Assembly: GCF_003945545.1 (NCBI RefSeq)
Contig: NZ_CP029617.1
Location: 5,317,001-5,381,000 of the forward strand
DNA length: 64,000 bases
Source: Streptomyces sp. WAC 01529
GTDB taxonomy: Bacteria > Actinomycetota > Actinomycetes > Streptomycetales > Streptomycetaceae
Direction of reading: 5' to 3'
Below the pieces are notes generated by a model. That model did no database searches. It saw only the letters and a program-made list of their open reading frames with translations, and had not been told where the DNA came from. A program made the translations under genes and the position numbers. This document shows positions 1-9,155 of this stretch, one piece after another (the stretch's first letter is position 1; each line of letters opens with the position of its first letter).

Positions 1-492
1 GAGCCGCCCAACGTCGTCGTGTTCACCGCCTCCGACGCCGACAAGACCGTCAGCGACGTGCTGCACGCCGGTGCGAGCTGCCTGCTCGGCAAGGACGCCA
101 GCCCGCAGGAGCTGATCACCGCGATCCAGGCGGCGGCCGCCGGACAGACCATGCTCGCGCCGAACATCGCCCAGCGCCTCGTCACCTGGTTCCGCGCGCA
201 GCCCGAACCCCAGGAGACCGCGATGTGCCCGGAGGTGACCGAACTGACCCCGAGGGAACGGGAAGTGACCAGGATGGTGGCGCGGGGCATGTCCACCGAG
301 GAAGTCGCCCGCGAACTGATCATCGGCGAGGCCACGGTCCGTACCCACCTCTACCGCGTACGCACCAAGCTCGGCGTCCGCGACCGCGCCGAGCTGGTCT
401 CCCTGGCCTACCGCACCGGCCTCATCCACTCGGCCGGGGAGCCCCTCGGCGACGAGCGGCTCGTGCCGCAGAGGGGCCTGCGCGCCAGCTGA
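1..492 (+). CDS. NarL/LuxR-family response regulator, C-terminal part (5' end outside window)
   Basis: The frame is open from base 1, so the start lies to the left. What remains is the end of a receiver domain (strands and helices with a conserved Lys near residue 25 of the fragment, GKDASPQE) and a LuxR-type helix-turn-helix: LTPREREV at about residue 82, then ARGMSTEEVARE and a recognition helix with EATVRTHLYRVRTKLG. It is a two-component DNA-binding response regulator acting in the cytoplasm. It lies immediately left of the cluster and converges on the acyl-CoA dehydrogenase genes, with 3 bp between stops. It is therefore a candidate, unproven, regulator of the repeated promoter elements described below. 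The partner kinase would be upstream of the window. Confidence 0.85.
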   Translation, partial: EPPNVVVFTASDADKTVSDVLHAGASCLLGKDASPQELITAIQAAAAGQTMLAPNIAQRLVTWFRAQPEPQETAMCPEVTELTPREREVTRMVARGMSTEEVARELIIGEATVRTHLYRVRTKLGVRDRAELVSLAYRTGLIHSAGEPLGDERLVPQRGLRAS

Positions 493-495
493 CCC

Positions 496-1569
496 CTACG
501 GCCCGGCCGTCGCCGCCACCGGAAGCTCTTCTCCGGCGGTGGCGCGCCGGGCCGTGCGGACGCGGTCGGCGCCGACCATCCGCCACAGCGCGGCGGGATC
601 GCCGTACCGGGCGGACTCCGCGGCGGCCAGCCGGAAGTACCGGTGCAGCCCCAGCTCCGTCGTCATCGCGCGCACCCCGCAGCTCTGCATGCTCACCCGC
701 ACCACATCGCGGGCCGTCTCGGCGGCCATCGCCAGCGCCATGACCGGCGCGGTGCCCACGGCGTCCGGCTCGGAGTCGACCAGCCACGCCCCCCGGTACA
801 CCGCCGCCCTCGTCGCCCGCAACGCCACCATGGCCCGCGCCAACGGGAAGGCGACCGCGGGCAGATCACGCAGCCTGGTGCCGAACTGCCTCCGGAAACC
901 GGCGTACTCCACCGCCACCTGATGTGCGCCGTCGGCGATGCCCAGCAGATAGGCGGCCTGCCGCAGCCGCGCCCGCGCGAGGACACCGGTGGGCGACTCG
1001 TCCAGAGCCCCGACCACGTCCGCCGCCCCGACCGGTGTGGCAGCGAACCGGACGACCGGCGGCCAGCACCCGCCTTCCACGCCGACACCCCTCGCCCCGC
1101 GCGGCACCGCGACGAGCACCGGCTCCCCGCCCGTCCTGGTCGCCACCAGGAACGTACCGGCGCCCGCGTCGTCGACCGTGGCCGCGCCGGTCAGCTCCCA
1201 GCCGCCCGCGCGCGGGGTCGCGGTGACCCCGCCGCCGGTCGGCAGCGCCTCAAGGCCGGCGAGCGCCGCGCCCGCCGGGCCGTCCAGCCCGGCCGCCACC
1301 GCGTCGGCCCGGTAGGGGTTTCCGCGTGCCGCGCGGCCCAGCTCCTCGCTGACGACCACACCGGCCGTAAGACCGAGGCCGAGCCCGCCGGCGGAGGCAG
1401 GGCGTTCGAAGTCGGCCGCCTCCAGCGCGTCGAGAACCGTCCGGGCGGGCCCGCGGGCACCGTCGGTCACCGGCGCGCCGTGCAGCTCCATCCGGGCGGG
1501 GACACCGGCCAGGCCCGTACGCAACGCCTTGCGCAGCTGGACGACGAGCGGATCGGGGGTGGGGTGCAT
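496..1569 (-). CDS. Acyl-CoA dehydrogenase family protein, degenerate
   Basis: A 357-aa acyl-CoA dehydrogenase-fold protein, last gene of the operon that starts with lysX at 8876. The N-terminal helical part is short. The C-terminal helical domain is recognisable from GIADGAHQVAVEYAGFRRQFGT, and the usual YEGTSE catalytic segment near the C-terminus is absent. It follows the second dehydrogenase gene with a 1-bp gap. Paired adjacent dehydrogenases of this kind often form alpha2beta2 enzymes in which one subunit is catalytically degenerate (family knowledge). A role in desaturating an acyl or aminoacyl thioester on the neighbouring NRPS carrier domain is inferred from position only. Confidence 0.7.
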   Translation of the reverse strand: MHPTPDPLVVQLRKALRTGLAGVPARMELHGAPVTDGARGPARTVLDALEAADFERPASAGGLGLGLTAGVVVSEELGRAARGNPYRADAVAAGLDGPAGAALAGLEALPTGGGVTATPRAGGWELTGAATVDDAGAGTFLVATRTGGEPVLVAVPRGARGVGVEGGCWPPVVRFAATPVGAADVVGALDESPTGVLARARLRQAAYLLGIADGAHQVAVEYAGFRRQFGTRLRDLPAVAFPLARAMVALRATRAAVYRGAWLVDSEPDAVGTAPVMALAMAAETARDVVRVSMQSCGVRAMTTELGLHRYFRLAAAESARYGDPAALWRMVGADRVRTARRATAGEELPVAATAGP

Positions 1570-1570
1570 G

Positions 1571-2743
1571 TCAGTGCTCTTCCTGTCCGATGGAGTCGAA
1601 CGCGGCGGCCATGATCTGGAGCATCACCTCGGAGGTGCCCGCCGACAGCGTGAGCCCCGGCGCCTCCCGGTGGGCGGAGTCCAGGGTCAGGGCCGCCCTG
1701 GTGCGGTCCGCCCGCTGCCCGGGGCCGGGGATGTCGGTGGCCCACGCCGCGATGGCCTGGGCGAGTTCACTGCTGTGGTACTTGGCGACGGCCGTGGAGA
1801 CCTGGTCGACCTGGTCCGAGGCGAGCCCGGAGAGGACCTCCCAGGCGAGGACGTGGTCGGCGGTGAGCGCGCCGTGCCAGCGGCCGATCTGTTCGAGATG
1901 CGCGTCGTGCGAGGAGTCCGGGTCGCGGTCGATCAGCGCCTCCAGGGCGGCGTCGAGCCAGTGTTCCGCCTTGAGGAAGTAGTCGAGGCCGGTGCGCTCG
2001 ATGGCCAGCGCCTCGTTGAGCAGCGGCCATCCCTCGTCGCGCGGTCCGATGAGGTCGTCGCCCGAGACCGGGACCGCGTCGAGCTCCACCCGGTGGAAGT
2101 GCTCGTCGCCGACGCCGGGGATCATCGACACCGTCACCCCGGGCGCGCCCAGGTCGACCAGGAACAGGCTGATCCCCTGGTACTTCCCGGCGCCCGGCGT
2201 CGTACGGGCCGCGCAGAGCCCGTAGTCGACGAACCGTGTCTTGAGGCTGAACACCTTCGTGCCGGTGATGCGGTAGCCCCCGCCGTCACCGTCACCGTCG
2301 CCGTCCGGTTCGGCCACGGCACGCAGCGCGCCGAGGTCCGACGCCGCGTCCGGCTCCGTATAGAGCACCGAGGCGAAACGCTCGCCGCGGGCGATAGCGG
2401 GCAGGTGCCTTCGCCGCTGCTCGTCGCTGCCCGCCATCAGCAGGAACTGCCCGACGATCTGGATGGTGTTGACGTGCAGGGTGTCCGGGACCCCCGCCCG
2501 CACCAGCTCCTCGGCGACGATCGCCGCGTCGGTGAGCGGGCGGCCCTCGCCGCCGTACTCGACGGGCCAGTGCACGGCGAGCAGGCCCCGCTCGCCCAGC
2601 AGGCGGTAGAGGGGACGCGCGTCCGGCTCGACGCCGTCCGCGCCGGTGGCCGCAGCCGCGGCGGCCTGCACCTCGGGGGAGCGCAGCCTGGCGCGCACGT
2701 CCGCCCGGAACCGCTGTTGATCCTCGGTGAATCCGAACCGCAT
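1571..2743 (-). CDS. Acyl-CoA dehydrogenase family protein
   Basis: A 390-aa flavoprotein of normal family length: N-terminal helical domain (FTEDQQRFRADVRA), central beta domain with the FAD/substrate motif YTEPDAASDLG, and C-terminal helical domain ending LSAGTSEVMLQIM. In short- and medium-chain enzymes the catalytic Glu sits in YEGTSE; here the aligned residue is Ala (SAGTSE), so the base must be elsewhere or the chemistry differs. A 6-bp microsatellite near 2281-2305 encodes a DGDGDGDG linker. It starts directly after the NRPS stop codon, so it is probably coupled to it and works on an NRPS-bound or CoA-bound substrate. Confidence 0.8.
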   Translation of the reverse strand: MRFGFTEDQQRFRADVRARLRSPEVQAAAAAATGADGVEPDARPLYRLLGERGLLAVHWPVEYGGEGRPLTDAAIVAEELVRAGVPDTLHVNTIQIVGQFLLMAGSDEQRRRHLPAIARGERFASVLYTEPDAASDLGALRAVAEPDGDGDGDGGGYRITGTKVFSLKTRFVDYGLCAARTTPGAGKYQGISLFLVDLGAPGVTVSMIPGVGDEHFHRVELDAVPVSGDDLIGPRDEGWPLLNEALAIERTGLDYFLKAEHWLDAALEALIDRDPDSSHDAHLEQIGRWHGALTADHVLAWEVLSGLASDQVDQVSTAVAKYHSSELAQAIAAWATDIPGPGQRADRTRAALTLDSAHREAPGLTLSAGTSEVMLQIMAAAFDSIGQEEH

Positions 2744-5700
2744 CTACGTCTCCTCAGAGGCGAGCGTCTCTTCGATCGCCGCGACCACCCGGCTCAACGC
2801 CGGTTCTGTGAACAGGGTGTAGTGGTCGGCGGGCACGCTTTCGGCCCGGAACGGGCCCGTGCACACCGTCCGCCACTGCTCTTCCATGGCGGGGTGGGGC
2901 GAGGCGGTGAGCACCGTGACCGGTCCGCCGTACGCGGCCGGGGGGCGGTACGCCTGCATCGACAGGGCGCAGGACCGGAAGGTCTCGAAGCGGGAGGTCA
3001 ACTCCTGCTCGGTCAGCTCCAGTTCGACGCCGAGGCCCTTCAGGGTCTGCCCGACGTCGGCCGCTCCGGCGGCCGGGTCGTCGAGCACCGCGCGCACCTC
3101 CGGGCCGTCCCGCCCCGTCAGCCTGGCGACGTCGTGCACGAACCGCTGCCGCACCGTCGCCTCGTCGAGGGGGACGGTGTCCTCGTCGTAGGCGGCGTCC
3201 AGCAGGATCACCGGCGGCCGCTGCCCGGTCGTACGCTCGATCTGCCGGGCGACCTCGAAGGCGAGCACGCCGCCGTAGGACCAACCGGCCAGGCAGCACG
3301 ACTCCGGCAGACCGCTCTGCGTCAGGGAGCGCGCGATCCTGGCGGCGGTCGCCGCCATCGCCTCGTGCGGGGCCACGGACGTGTCCCGCGGGTCGGCGGC
3401 GAAGCCCGTCACGCCGATGTCCCCGCGCAGGGCCCTGGACAACGGGATGTAGCAGAACAGTTCGCCGCCCGAGGGATGCACCAGGATGACCTGGGCGGGG
3501 CCCGCGGCACGCATCACCACCGGCGGCCGGTCGGCGTCCTTTGAAGCGACCGGAGCGACCGAAGCGACCGAAGCGGCCGGGGTGGCCACCTGCCCGGACA
3601 GGCTCTCCAGCGCGTCGAGCGGATCGCCGTCATCACTCCGTGCGGCGCGCGCGGCGTCGATGGTGGCGGCCAGGTGCGCGACGGTCGGCGAGGCGAAGAA
3701 GTCGCCGAGCGCGATCTCCACCCCGAACCTGCGGTTGATCGCCGACATCAGCTGGACGGCCTGGAGGCTGTTGCCGCCCGCCAGGAAGAAGTCGTCGCGC
3801 ACGCCGATCCGGTCGTCGTGCAGCAGCGGGGCGAGCACGTCGTGCAGCAGCCGCCGTTCCGTCACGGTGAGCGACTCGTCGCTCGGGCCCTCGCCCGTCC
3901 GGCTGAGGTCCGGCGCGGGGAGCCTGCGCCAGTCGACCTTGCCGCTGCTGGTGAGCGGCAGTTCGTCGAGCACGACGAAGTACGACGGGATCATGTACGA
4001 GGGCAGGCGCGCGCCCAGATGCTCGCGCACCGCGGGCACCTGCTCCTCGGTGACCCCGGTCAGGTAGCCGACCAGGTACTTGTCGCCGTTGTCGTCGGCC
4101 CGCGTGCGCACGCTGACCGGCCCGATGCCCTCGAAGCCGGTCAGCGCCGACTCCACCTCGCCCAGCTCGATCCGCAGCCCGCGGATCTTGACCTGCTGGT
4201 CGAGCCGGCCGAGGAAGACGAGCCGTCCGTCCGGCAGCCGCTTCACCAGGTCGCCGGTCCGGTAGAGCCGGCCGCCGGGCGCGGTGCCGAACGGGTCGGG
4301 GACGAACTTCTCCGCGGTCAGCTCGTCGCGGTCGAGGTAGCCGCGCGCGAGACCGCCGCCGCCGACCACCAGTTCGCCCGGCACACCGACGGGCACCTGG
4401 CGCAGGTCGCGGTCGAGGACGTGTGCCACGTGGTTGGCCATGGGCAGGCCGATCGGCGGCGAGGTGTCCCAGGTGCCCGGGCACTCCTCCACGATCATCG
4501 TCACCGTGCACTCGGTGGGACCGTAGCCGTTGAACAGCCGCCTGCCCGGGTTCCACCGGTTCACCAGCTCACCGCTGAACGCCTCGCCGCCGACGAACGC
4601 GATGCGCAGGTCGGTGAAGTTCTCGGGCGCCAGCAGCGGCATCACGGTCGGCGGCAGGTCGATCACGGTGATCCCGGCCTGCTCCATCAGCGCCTGCAAC
4701 CGGTCGATGGACAGCCGCTCGTCGTCGGTCGCCAGACACAGGCGCGCGCCGGTCAGCAGCGCCGAGAACGTCTCGAAGACGGAGACGTCGAAGGTCGACG
4801 AGGCGAAGCCGAGCACCCGGTCGGCCGGGGTCAGCTCGAACAGGTCGCGCGTGGAGTCGATGAAGTTGACGACGCCGCGGTGTTCGAGCAGGACGCCCTT
4901 CGGCTTGCCGGTGCTGCCGGAGGTGTAGATGACGTACGCGACATCACCGGGCCCCGCCGCGAGCGGGGGATTCCCGCCGGGCAGCGCCGCCAGTTCCTCG
5001 CGGACGTCGTCCAGCGTCACGACGGGCGCGCCGACCTCGGCCACCGTCTTGGCGACGTCGGCGTGGGCGATCACCGTGCACAGCTCCGCGTCCGCGGCGA
5101 TCTCCGCGACCCGCGCGGGCGGATGCGCGGGGTCCAGCGGCACGTAGGCGGCGCCGGTCTTGAGCACCGCGAGGATCGAGGCGGGCACGTCCACGTTCCT
5201 GCGCAGGCAGAGGCCGACCCGCATGCCGGGCCCGACGCCGCGCTCGCGCAGCAGGGCGGCGAGCCGGTTCGCCCGGGTGTTGAGTTCGACGTAGCTGGTC
5301 GCGGCGCTGGTGACGACGACCGCCACGCTCTCCGGGGCCTCACGGACGCGCGCCTCGAACTCCTCCACGATGGTGGCTTCGCGGATCGGCCGCATCGGAC
5401 CCTTGCTGACCTCGTCGAGGAACTCCTTGTCCGCACGGCTCAGCACCTCGGCGGCGGAGAGCGGGGTGTCCGGGGCCGCGGTCAGGGTGCGCAGCAGCCC
5501 GTCGTAGTGCCGGGCGAACCTGGCGACACTGCATGCGTCGAACAGGTCGGTGTTGAACTCGACGCGCAGCACCGCGTCGGCGCCGGGGGCGGACTGCTCC
5601 GCCAGGCTCCAGCTCATGTCGTACCGGGAGGTGCCGGTCGGGACGGTCTCGCGCCAGGTGTCGAGGCCCGGCAGACCGGCCGTGGCGGCCGCGCTCTGCA

Positions 5701-6880
5701 CGCCGAACACGATCTGGAAGACGGGGGAGCGCGACGGGTCGACGACCGGGTCCGCCGCGTCGATCAGCTTGTCGAGGGGCAGACCGCCGTGCTCGTACGC
5801 CTCGGCCGACACGCGCGTGACCCGCCGGACGAGGTCGCGGAAGGTCGGGTCGCCGGAGAGGTCCGCGCGCAGCACCCGCATGTCGGTGAAGAGGCCGACG
5901 ACCGAGGCCAGGGCGGCGTGCGTGCGGTTCGCGTCCGGCGAGCCGATCACCAGGTCGTCCAGGCCCGAGTAGCGGTGCAGCAGGGTGAAGAAGGCGGCGA
6001 CGAGCACGTCGTACGGCTCCGCGTCCTCCGCACGCGCCAGTGCCGCCGCCCGCTCCACACCCTCGTGCCCGACGAGGAAGCTGGCGCCGTCGCCCGCGAA
6101 GGTCCGGGTGTCACCGCGCGGCCGGTCGGTCGGGAACTCCAGTACCTCGACACCGGCCAGCTTGTCCCGCCAGTACGCGGCCGCCCCGTCCAGGTCGCCG
6201 CCGCGCGAGCGCGCGCGTTGCCACGCCGCGTAGTCCGAGTACTGCACGGGGAGTTCGGGCAGCCGGGGCGTGTCGCCGTCGCGCGACGCCCGGTAGCACT
6301 CGGCGAGTTCACCGATCAGCACCTCGCGCGACCGGGCGTCGCACACGAGGGGAGGTACGTCGAAGACGAAGAGGTGGTCGTCCGGCGCGACCCTGATCAG
6401 CTTCGCGCGCCACACCGGCGCCCGGCTCAGGTCGGACGGCGTGCCGCCGGGCCGCTCCACCAGCGTCCGCGCGGCGGCGAGCCGCTGCTCGTGGTCAGCG
6501 CCCTCGGCCTCGATCAGCGGCAGTTCGACCTGGACCTCGTCCACGACCACCTGCATCGGACCGCCCTCGCGCTCCACGATCACGGTCCGCAGGGCGTCGT
6601 GCCGGGCCACGACCGCGGCCAGCGCCGAGCGCAGCGCGGGCACGTCGAGGCCGCCGCGCAGGCGCAGGCAGAGCGCGTTTCCGGCGGCGGGGCTCTCCGG
6701 CGCCGGGCCGTCGATGAAGCGCAGGGTCTCCTGCGCGTACGACAGCGGCACCGGGCCCGTGTCACCGCGCGGCGTCGGGCCCCGCCTCGCCGCGGCGTCC
6801 GCCTGCTCCCTCAGCCGCGTCAGGAACCGCGCGCGGCGCTCCGCGGGCAGCGCGGCGAGGCGCTGGGTCATGTCGGTCAC
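2744..6880 (-). CDS. Single-module NRPS, C*-A-PCP-TE, with degenerate condensation motif
   Basis: A 1378-aa non-ribosomal peptide synthetase. Domains: condensation-like about 40-470, adenylation about 500-985, carrier about 1005-1075 (Ser1038 in GGNSLQ), thioesterase about 1125-1378 (Ser1201 in GWSYGG). The A domain keeps the nucleotide motif YTSGSTGKPKG (652-662), NGYGPTE, RTGDLVK and Lys981 (SSGK). In the C domain the expected HHxxxDG is replaced by PPLVCDARS (176-184), so both catalytic His positions are Pro and condensation is probably lost. My reading of the ten specificity positions is D-V-F-D-F-G-G-V-T-K; I cannot assign a substrate. The GTG start at 6880 overlaps the lysK stop (GTGA). 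It may load one amino acid for release or transfer onto the AmCP-derived unit. Confidence 0.92.
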   Translation of the reverse strand: MTDMTQRLAALPAERRARFLTRLREQADAAARRGPTPRGDTGPVPLSYAQETLRFIDGPAPESPAAGNALCLRLRGGLDVPALRSALAAVVARHDALRTVIVEREGGPMQVVVDEVQVELPLIEAEGADHEQRLAAARTLVERPGGTPSDLSRAPVWRAKLIRVAPDDHLFVFDVPPLVCDARSREVLIGELAECYRASRDGDTPRLPELPVQYSDYAAWQRARSRGGDLDGAAAYWRDKLAGVEVLEFPTDRPRGDTRTFAGDGASFLVGHEGVERAAALARAEDAEPYDVLVAAFFTLLHRYSGLDDLVIGSPDANRTHAALASVVGLFTDMRVLRADLSGDPTFRDLVRRVTRVSAEAYEHGGLPLDKLIDAADPVVDPSRSPVFQIVFGVQSAAATAGLPGLDTWRETVPTGTSRYDMSWSLAEQSAPGADAVLRVEFNTDLFDACSVARFARHYDGLLRTLTAAPDTPLSAAEVLSRADKEFLDEVSKGPMRPIREATIVEEFEARVREAPESVAVVVTSAATSYVELNTRANRLAALLRERGVGPGMRVGLCLRRNVDVPASILAVLKTGAAYVPLDPAHPPARVAEIAADAELCTVIAHADVAKTVAEVGAPVVTLDDVREELAALPGGNPPLAAGPGDVAYVIYTSGSTGKPKGVLLEHRGVVNFIDSTRDLFELTPADRVLGFASSTFDVSVFETFSALLTGARLCLATDDERLSIDRLQALMEQAGITVIDLPPTVMPLLAPENFTDLRIAFVGGEAFSGELVNRWNPGRRLFNGYGPTECTVTMIVEECPGTWDTSPPIGLPMANHVAHVLDRDLRQVPVGVPGELVVGGGGLARGYLDRDELTAEKFVPDPFGTAPGGRLYRTGDLVKRLPDGRLVFLGRLDQQVKIRGLRIELGEVESALTGFEGIGPVSVRTRADDNGDKYLVGYLTGVTEEQVPAVREHLGARLPSYMIPSYFVVLDELPLTSSGKVDWRRLPAPDLSRTGEGPSDESLTVTERRLLHDVLAPLLHDDRIGVRDDFFLAGGNSLQAVQLMSAINRRFGVEIALGDFFASPTVAHLAATIDAARAARSDDGDPLDALESLSGQVATPAASVASVAPVASKDADRPPVVMRAAGPAQVILVHPSGGELFCYIPLSRALRGDIGVTGFAADPRDTSVAPHEAMAATAARIARSLTQSGLPESCCLAGWSYGGVLAFEVARQIERTTGQRPPVILLDAAYDEDTVPLDEATVRQRFVHDVARLTGRDGPEVRAVLDDPAAGAADVGQTLKGLGVELELTEQELTSRFETFRSCALSMQAYRPPAAYGGPVTVLTASPHPAMEEQWRTVCTGPFRAESVPADHYTLFTEPALSRVVAAIEETLASEET

Positions 6881-8001
6881 CTGAGGCTCCTTACGGGCGG
6901 CGGCGCGTCGGTCGCCCGGTCGTCCGCGCGCACGGGCAGGTGGGCCAACTCCGAGATGGCGAGGGTCAGTACGTCGATGCCCCGCATGTAGTCCGAGAGG
7001 ACGATGTGCTCGTCGTCGGCGTGGTCGAGGCTGCTGTCACCCGGGCCGTAGGTCGCCATCGGGATGTCCCAGACCTCGGCGAGGGTGTTCATGTCCGAGG
7101 TGGCCGTCTTCACCACGAGGCGTGGCTGGGCGTGCAGGCGCCGGACACCGGAGACCAGCGAGCGGACCACCGGGTCGGCGCGGCCCACCCGGCAGGCCGC
7201 CACCGAGTTGAGGACCTCCAGGTTGCCGGCCGGCAGCCGCTCGCGCAGCCCGTTCACCAGCCCGTCGACGTCGAAGCCCGGCGGGATGCGGATGCTCAGG
7301 TCCGCCGTCGCCGAGGTCAGGTCCCCGTTGAGCTGGCACAGGGTCGCGCCCGGCTGGTCGAACACGCCGTGGCTCGCGTCCGGTCCGAGCAGCTCGACCA
7401 GCGTGTCCCAGCAGGCGACGGCGAGTTCGGACGCCTTCGGCACCGGGTTGCTCGGGTGGGTGGCGGGGCACTTGACGGTGTAGCGCAGATCGAGCTTGCC
7501 CTTGTAGCCGAGCACCACGCTCGACCAGCCGCTGGGCTCACCGATGATCAGCGCGTCCGGCCGGTCGTGGGTGGCCCGGACCGCCATCGCGCCGCGCGAG
7601 CGCGGGGTCTCCTCCTCGACGACGCCGATCACCACGATCCGGCCGGGGAAGTCCACCGCGCCGGCCGCGGCGCAGATCATCGCCGCGAGCGGTCCCTTCG
7701 CGTCCACCGCGCCGCGGCCGTAGAGCCTGCCGTCCTCGGAGCGGACCGGGACGTGGCCCGAGACCGTGTCCAGGTGGCCGAGGAGCATCAGGGTCGGTCC
7801 CGCACCGCGCTCGATCACGCCGATCACGTTGCCCACGCCGTCGATGTGCGCCTGGAAACCCAGGTCGGTCATCGTCTCGGCCAAGTAGTCGGCGAGCGCG
7901 CGCTCTTGGTAGGACGAGGAGGGGATCTCCAGCATCTTGCGCAGCAGTCCGGTGGCGTACGTCTCGGTGACGTTGCCCGACGATGTGAACGCCCAGTTCA
8001 T
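6877..8001 (-). CDS. lysK: LysK-type M20 metallopeptidase releasing the product from AmCP
   Basis: 374 aa, zinc-dependent M20/ArgE-DapE family. Metal-binding motifs: LLGHLDTVSG (His and Asp), YGRGAVDAKGP and VVEEETPRSRGA, with a late His in the DHADDEHI segment. In lysine/arginine biosynthesis through LysW, LysK hydrolyses the isopeptide bond between the carrier's C-terminal Glu and the finished amino acid. Here it would free DADH or a relative. The ATG at 8001 is chosen because it overlaps the lysX stop by 4 bp; the open frame extends further upstream only as a shadow of lysX. It is translationally coupled to both neighbours. Confidence 0.85.
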   Translation of the reverse strand: MNWAFTSSGNVTETYATGLLRKMLEIPSSSYQERALADYLAETMTDLGFQAHIDGVGNVIGVIERGAGPTLMLLGHLDTVSGHVPVRSEDGRLYGRGAVDAKGPLAAMICAAAGAVDFPGRIVVIGVVEEETPRSRGAMAVRATHDRPDALIIGEPSGWSSVVLGYKGKLDLRYTVKCPATHPSNPVPKASELAVACWDTLVELLGPDASHGVFDQPGATLCQLNGDLTSATADLSIRIPPGFDVDGLVNGLRERLPAGNLEVLNSVAACRVGRADPVVRSLVSGVRRLHAQPRLVVKTATSDMNTLAEVWDIPMATYGPGDSSLDHADDEHIVLSDYMRGIDVLTLAISELAHLPVRADDRATDAPPPVRSLR

Positions 8002-8876
8002 CGTTGCGCTCGTTCCAGTAGGTGGTCGACGATGTGGTCCGCGACGTCGACCTGGTCGGCGAGCGCGGCTTGGAAACCGGAGAACTCCACCCGGTGGTTG
8101 ACCTCCAGGACCAGCAGCCTGCCGTCGCGGTCCTCGATCAGATCGACACCGGCGATGTCGGCGCCGACGGCGGCGGCCGCGTCGAGGGAGAGCTTGGTGA
8201 TCTCCGGTGTCACCTCGCACGGCAGGGCCTGCCCGCCGAGTGCCACGTTGGTGCGCAGGGACTCGCCGGTCCGGTAGACGGCGCCGAGCACCCGGCCGCC
8301 GACCACGATCACCCGGATGTCCCGGTCGGGCTTCTCGATCAGTTCCTGTACGTACCCCAGGTGCGACTGCGGGCCGGGCAGCGCGGCGGCGTACTCCAGC
8401 ACGCCCTCCGCGCTCGCCCGGTCGGGCAGCTGGACGATCAGCCGGCCCCACGAGCCGACCAGCGGTTTGATCAGCGCCGGGTAGCCGATGGTCTCCAGGG
8501 CGTCCAGCGCGGCCTGCGGGGTGAGGCCGAGCGCGGTGCGCGGTGTGGGCACCCCGGCGGCCTCCAGGGCCAGCGTGGAGCGCCACTTGTCGCCGCACAC
8601 CTCGGTGGCGTCGGCGCTGTTGACCACTTCGACGCCCGCCGCGGCGAGGCAGCGGGCCGCGTACGCGGCACGGACCTGGCCGATCTCCCGGTTCAGGGCG
8701 AGGCCCCAGGGCAGCTCGCGCCGCCCCGCCTGGAACCACTGCCGACGCGTGTCGACGTGGTCGAAGGGGACACCGCGCCGGTCGAACGCGTCGAACAGCC
8801 GTTTCTCGTCCGCGCCGACCCTGCTGGCGAGCACCGCGATCCTGCGGTCACCCGGGCGCTCTGGTGTCGCTGACAC
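7998..8876 (-). CDS. lysX: LysX-type ATP-grasp ligase, AmCP-glutamate ligase
   Basis: 292 aa, RimK/LysX ATP-grasp fold. Visible motifs are YPALIKPLVGSWGR (ATP-binding Lys), VQELIEKPDRDIRV, and the metal-binding VDLIEDRDGRLLVLEVNHRVEF with EVN. LysX attaches the alpha-amino group of glutamate or aminoadipate to the C-terminal Glu of LysW using ATP; glutamate is the expected substrate because the later steps match the DADH route. The GTG start has a strong ribosome site (GGAGGTCAC) 5' of it. It is the first gene of the leftward operon lysX-lysK-NRPS-two dehydrogenases, driven by the left arm of the 8.9-kb regulatory element. Confidence 0.88.
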   Translation of the reverse strand: MSATPERPGDRRIAVLASRVGADEKRLFDAFDRRGVPFDHVDTRRQWFQAGRRELPWGLALNREIGQVRAAYAARCLAAAGVEVVNSADATEVCGDKWRSTLALEAAGVPTPRTALGLTPQAALDALETIGYPALIKPLVGSWGRLIVQLPDRASAEGVLEYAAALPGPQSHLGYVQELIEKPDRDIRVIVVGGRVLGAVYRTGESLRTNVALGGQALPCEVTPEITKLSLDAAAAVGADIAGVDLIEDRDGRLLVLEVNHRVEFSGFQAALADQVDVADHIVDHLLERAQR

Positions 8877-8940
8877 GTGACCTCCGTATTAGAACCACTG
8901 AATGGGCCGGTCGGTACCACCGGCCTGCCGCGTGAAAAGG

Positions 8941-9043
8941 AATCTACGAGCACACCGGAGCCGTGTGCATCCGCGACAAGTTCATGTACGGCGACGCATC
9001 GCGTTGACTTTCAACCCCCCTGACTGCGAAGTCTGCTTACCCG
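8941..9043 (+). promoter_or_regulatory. Cluster element copy A: bidirectional promoter/operator between lysX and the sulfotransferase gene
   Basis: One of five 103-bp elements with no length variation. Left arm (read leftward): TTGTCGCGGA, then 27 bp from the first T group a -10-like TAGATT (8941-8946, complement). Right arm (read rightward): GCGTTGACTTTC, CTGCG at 9024 and CTTACCCG ending at 9043. CTACG at 8944 and CTGCG at 9024 are exactly 80 bp apart, as in copies B-E. It lies 65 bp from lysX and 113 bp from the sulfotransferase start. The likely role is cluster-specific transcription in both directions; the binding protein is unknown. Confidence 0.75.
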
Positions 9044-9155
9044 CCCGCGGCCGACCCCGTGCCACGCTTGAGCGGATTCGCATACCTGCCGCATTGGCTC
9101 ACTGCGCGCTTTTCGTTCGGCTGTATCCAGCCGCGCCCGAGACGAGGGGGAAAAC

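Noticed and set aside
3674..6991. 1105-aa open frame on the plus strand opposite the NRPS (and similar long antisense frames at 1529-3544, 6940-8277 and 23229-25190).
   Set aside because: High-GC shadow frames: Arg/Gly/Ala-rich, no family motif, and the opposite strand has intact enzyme motifs throughout.
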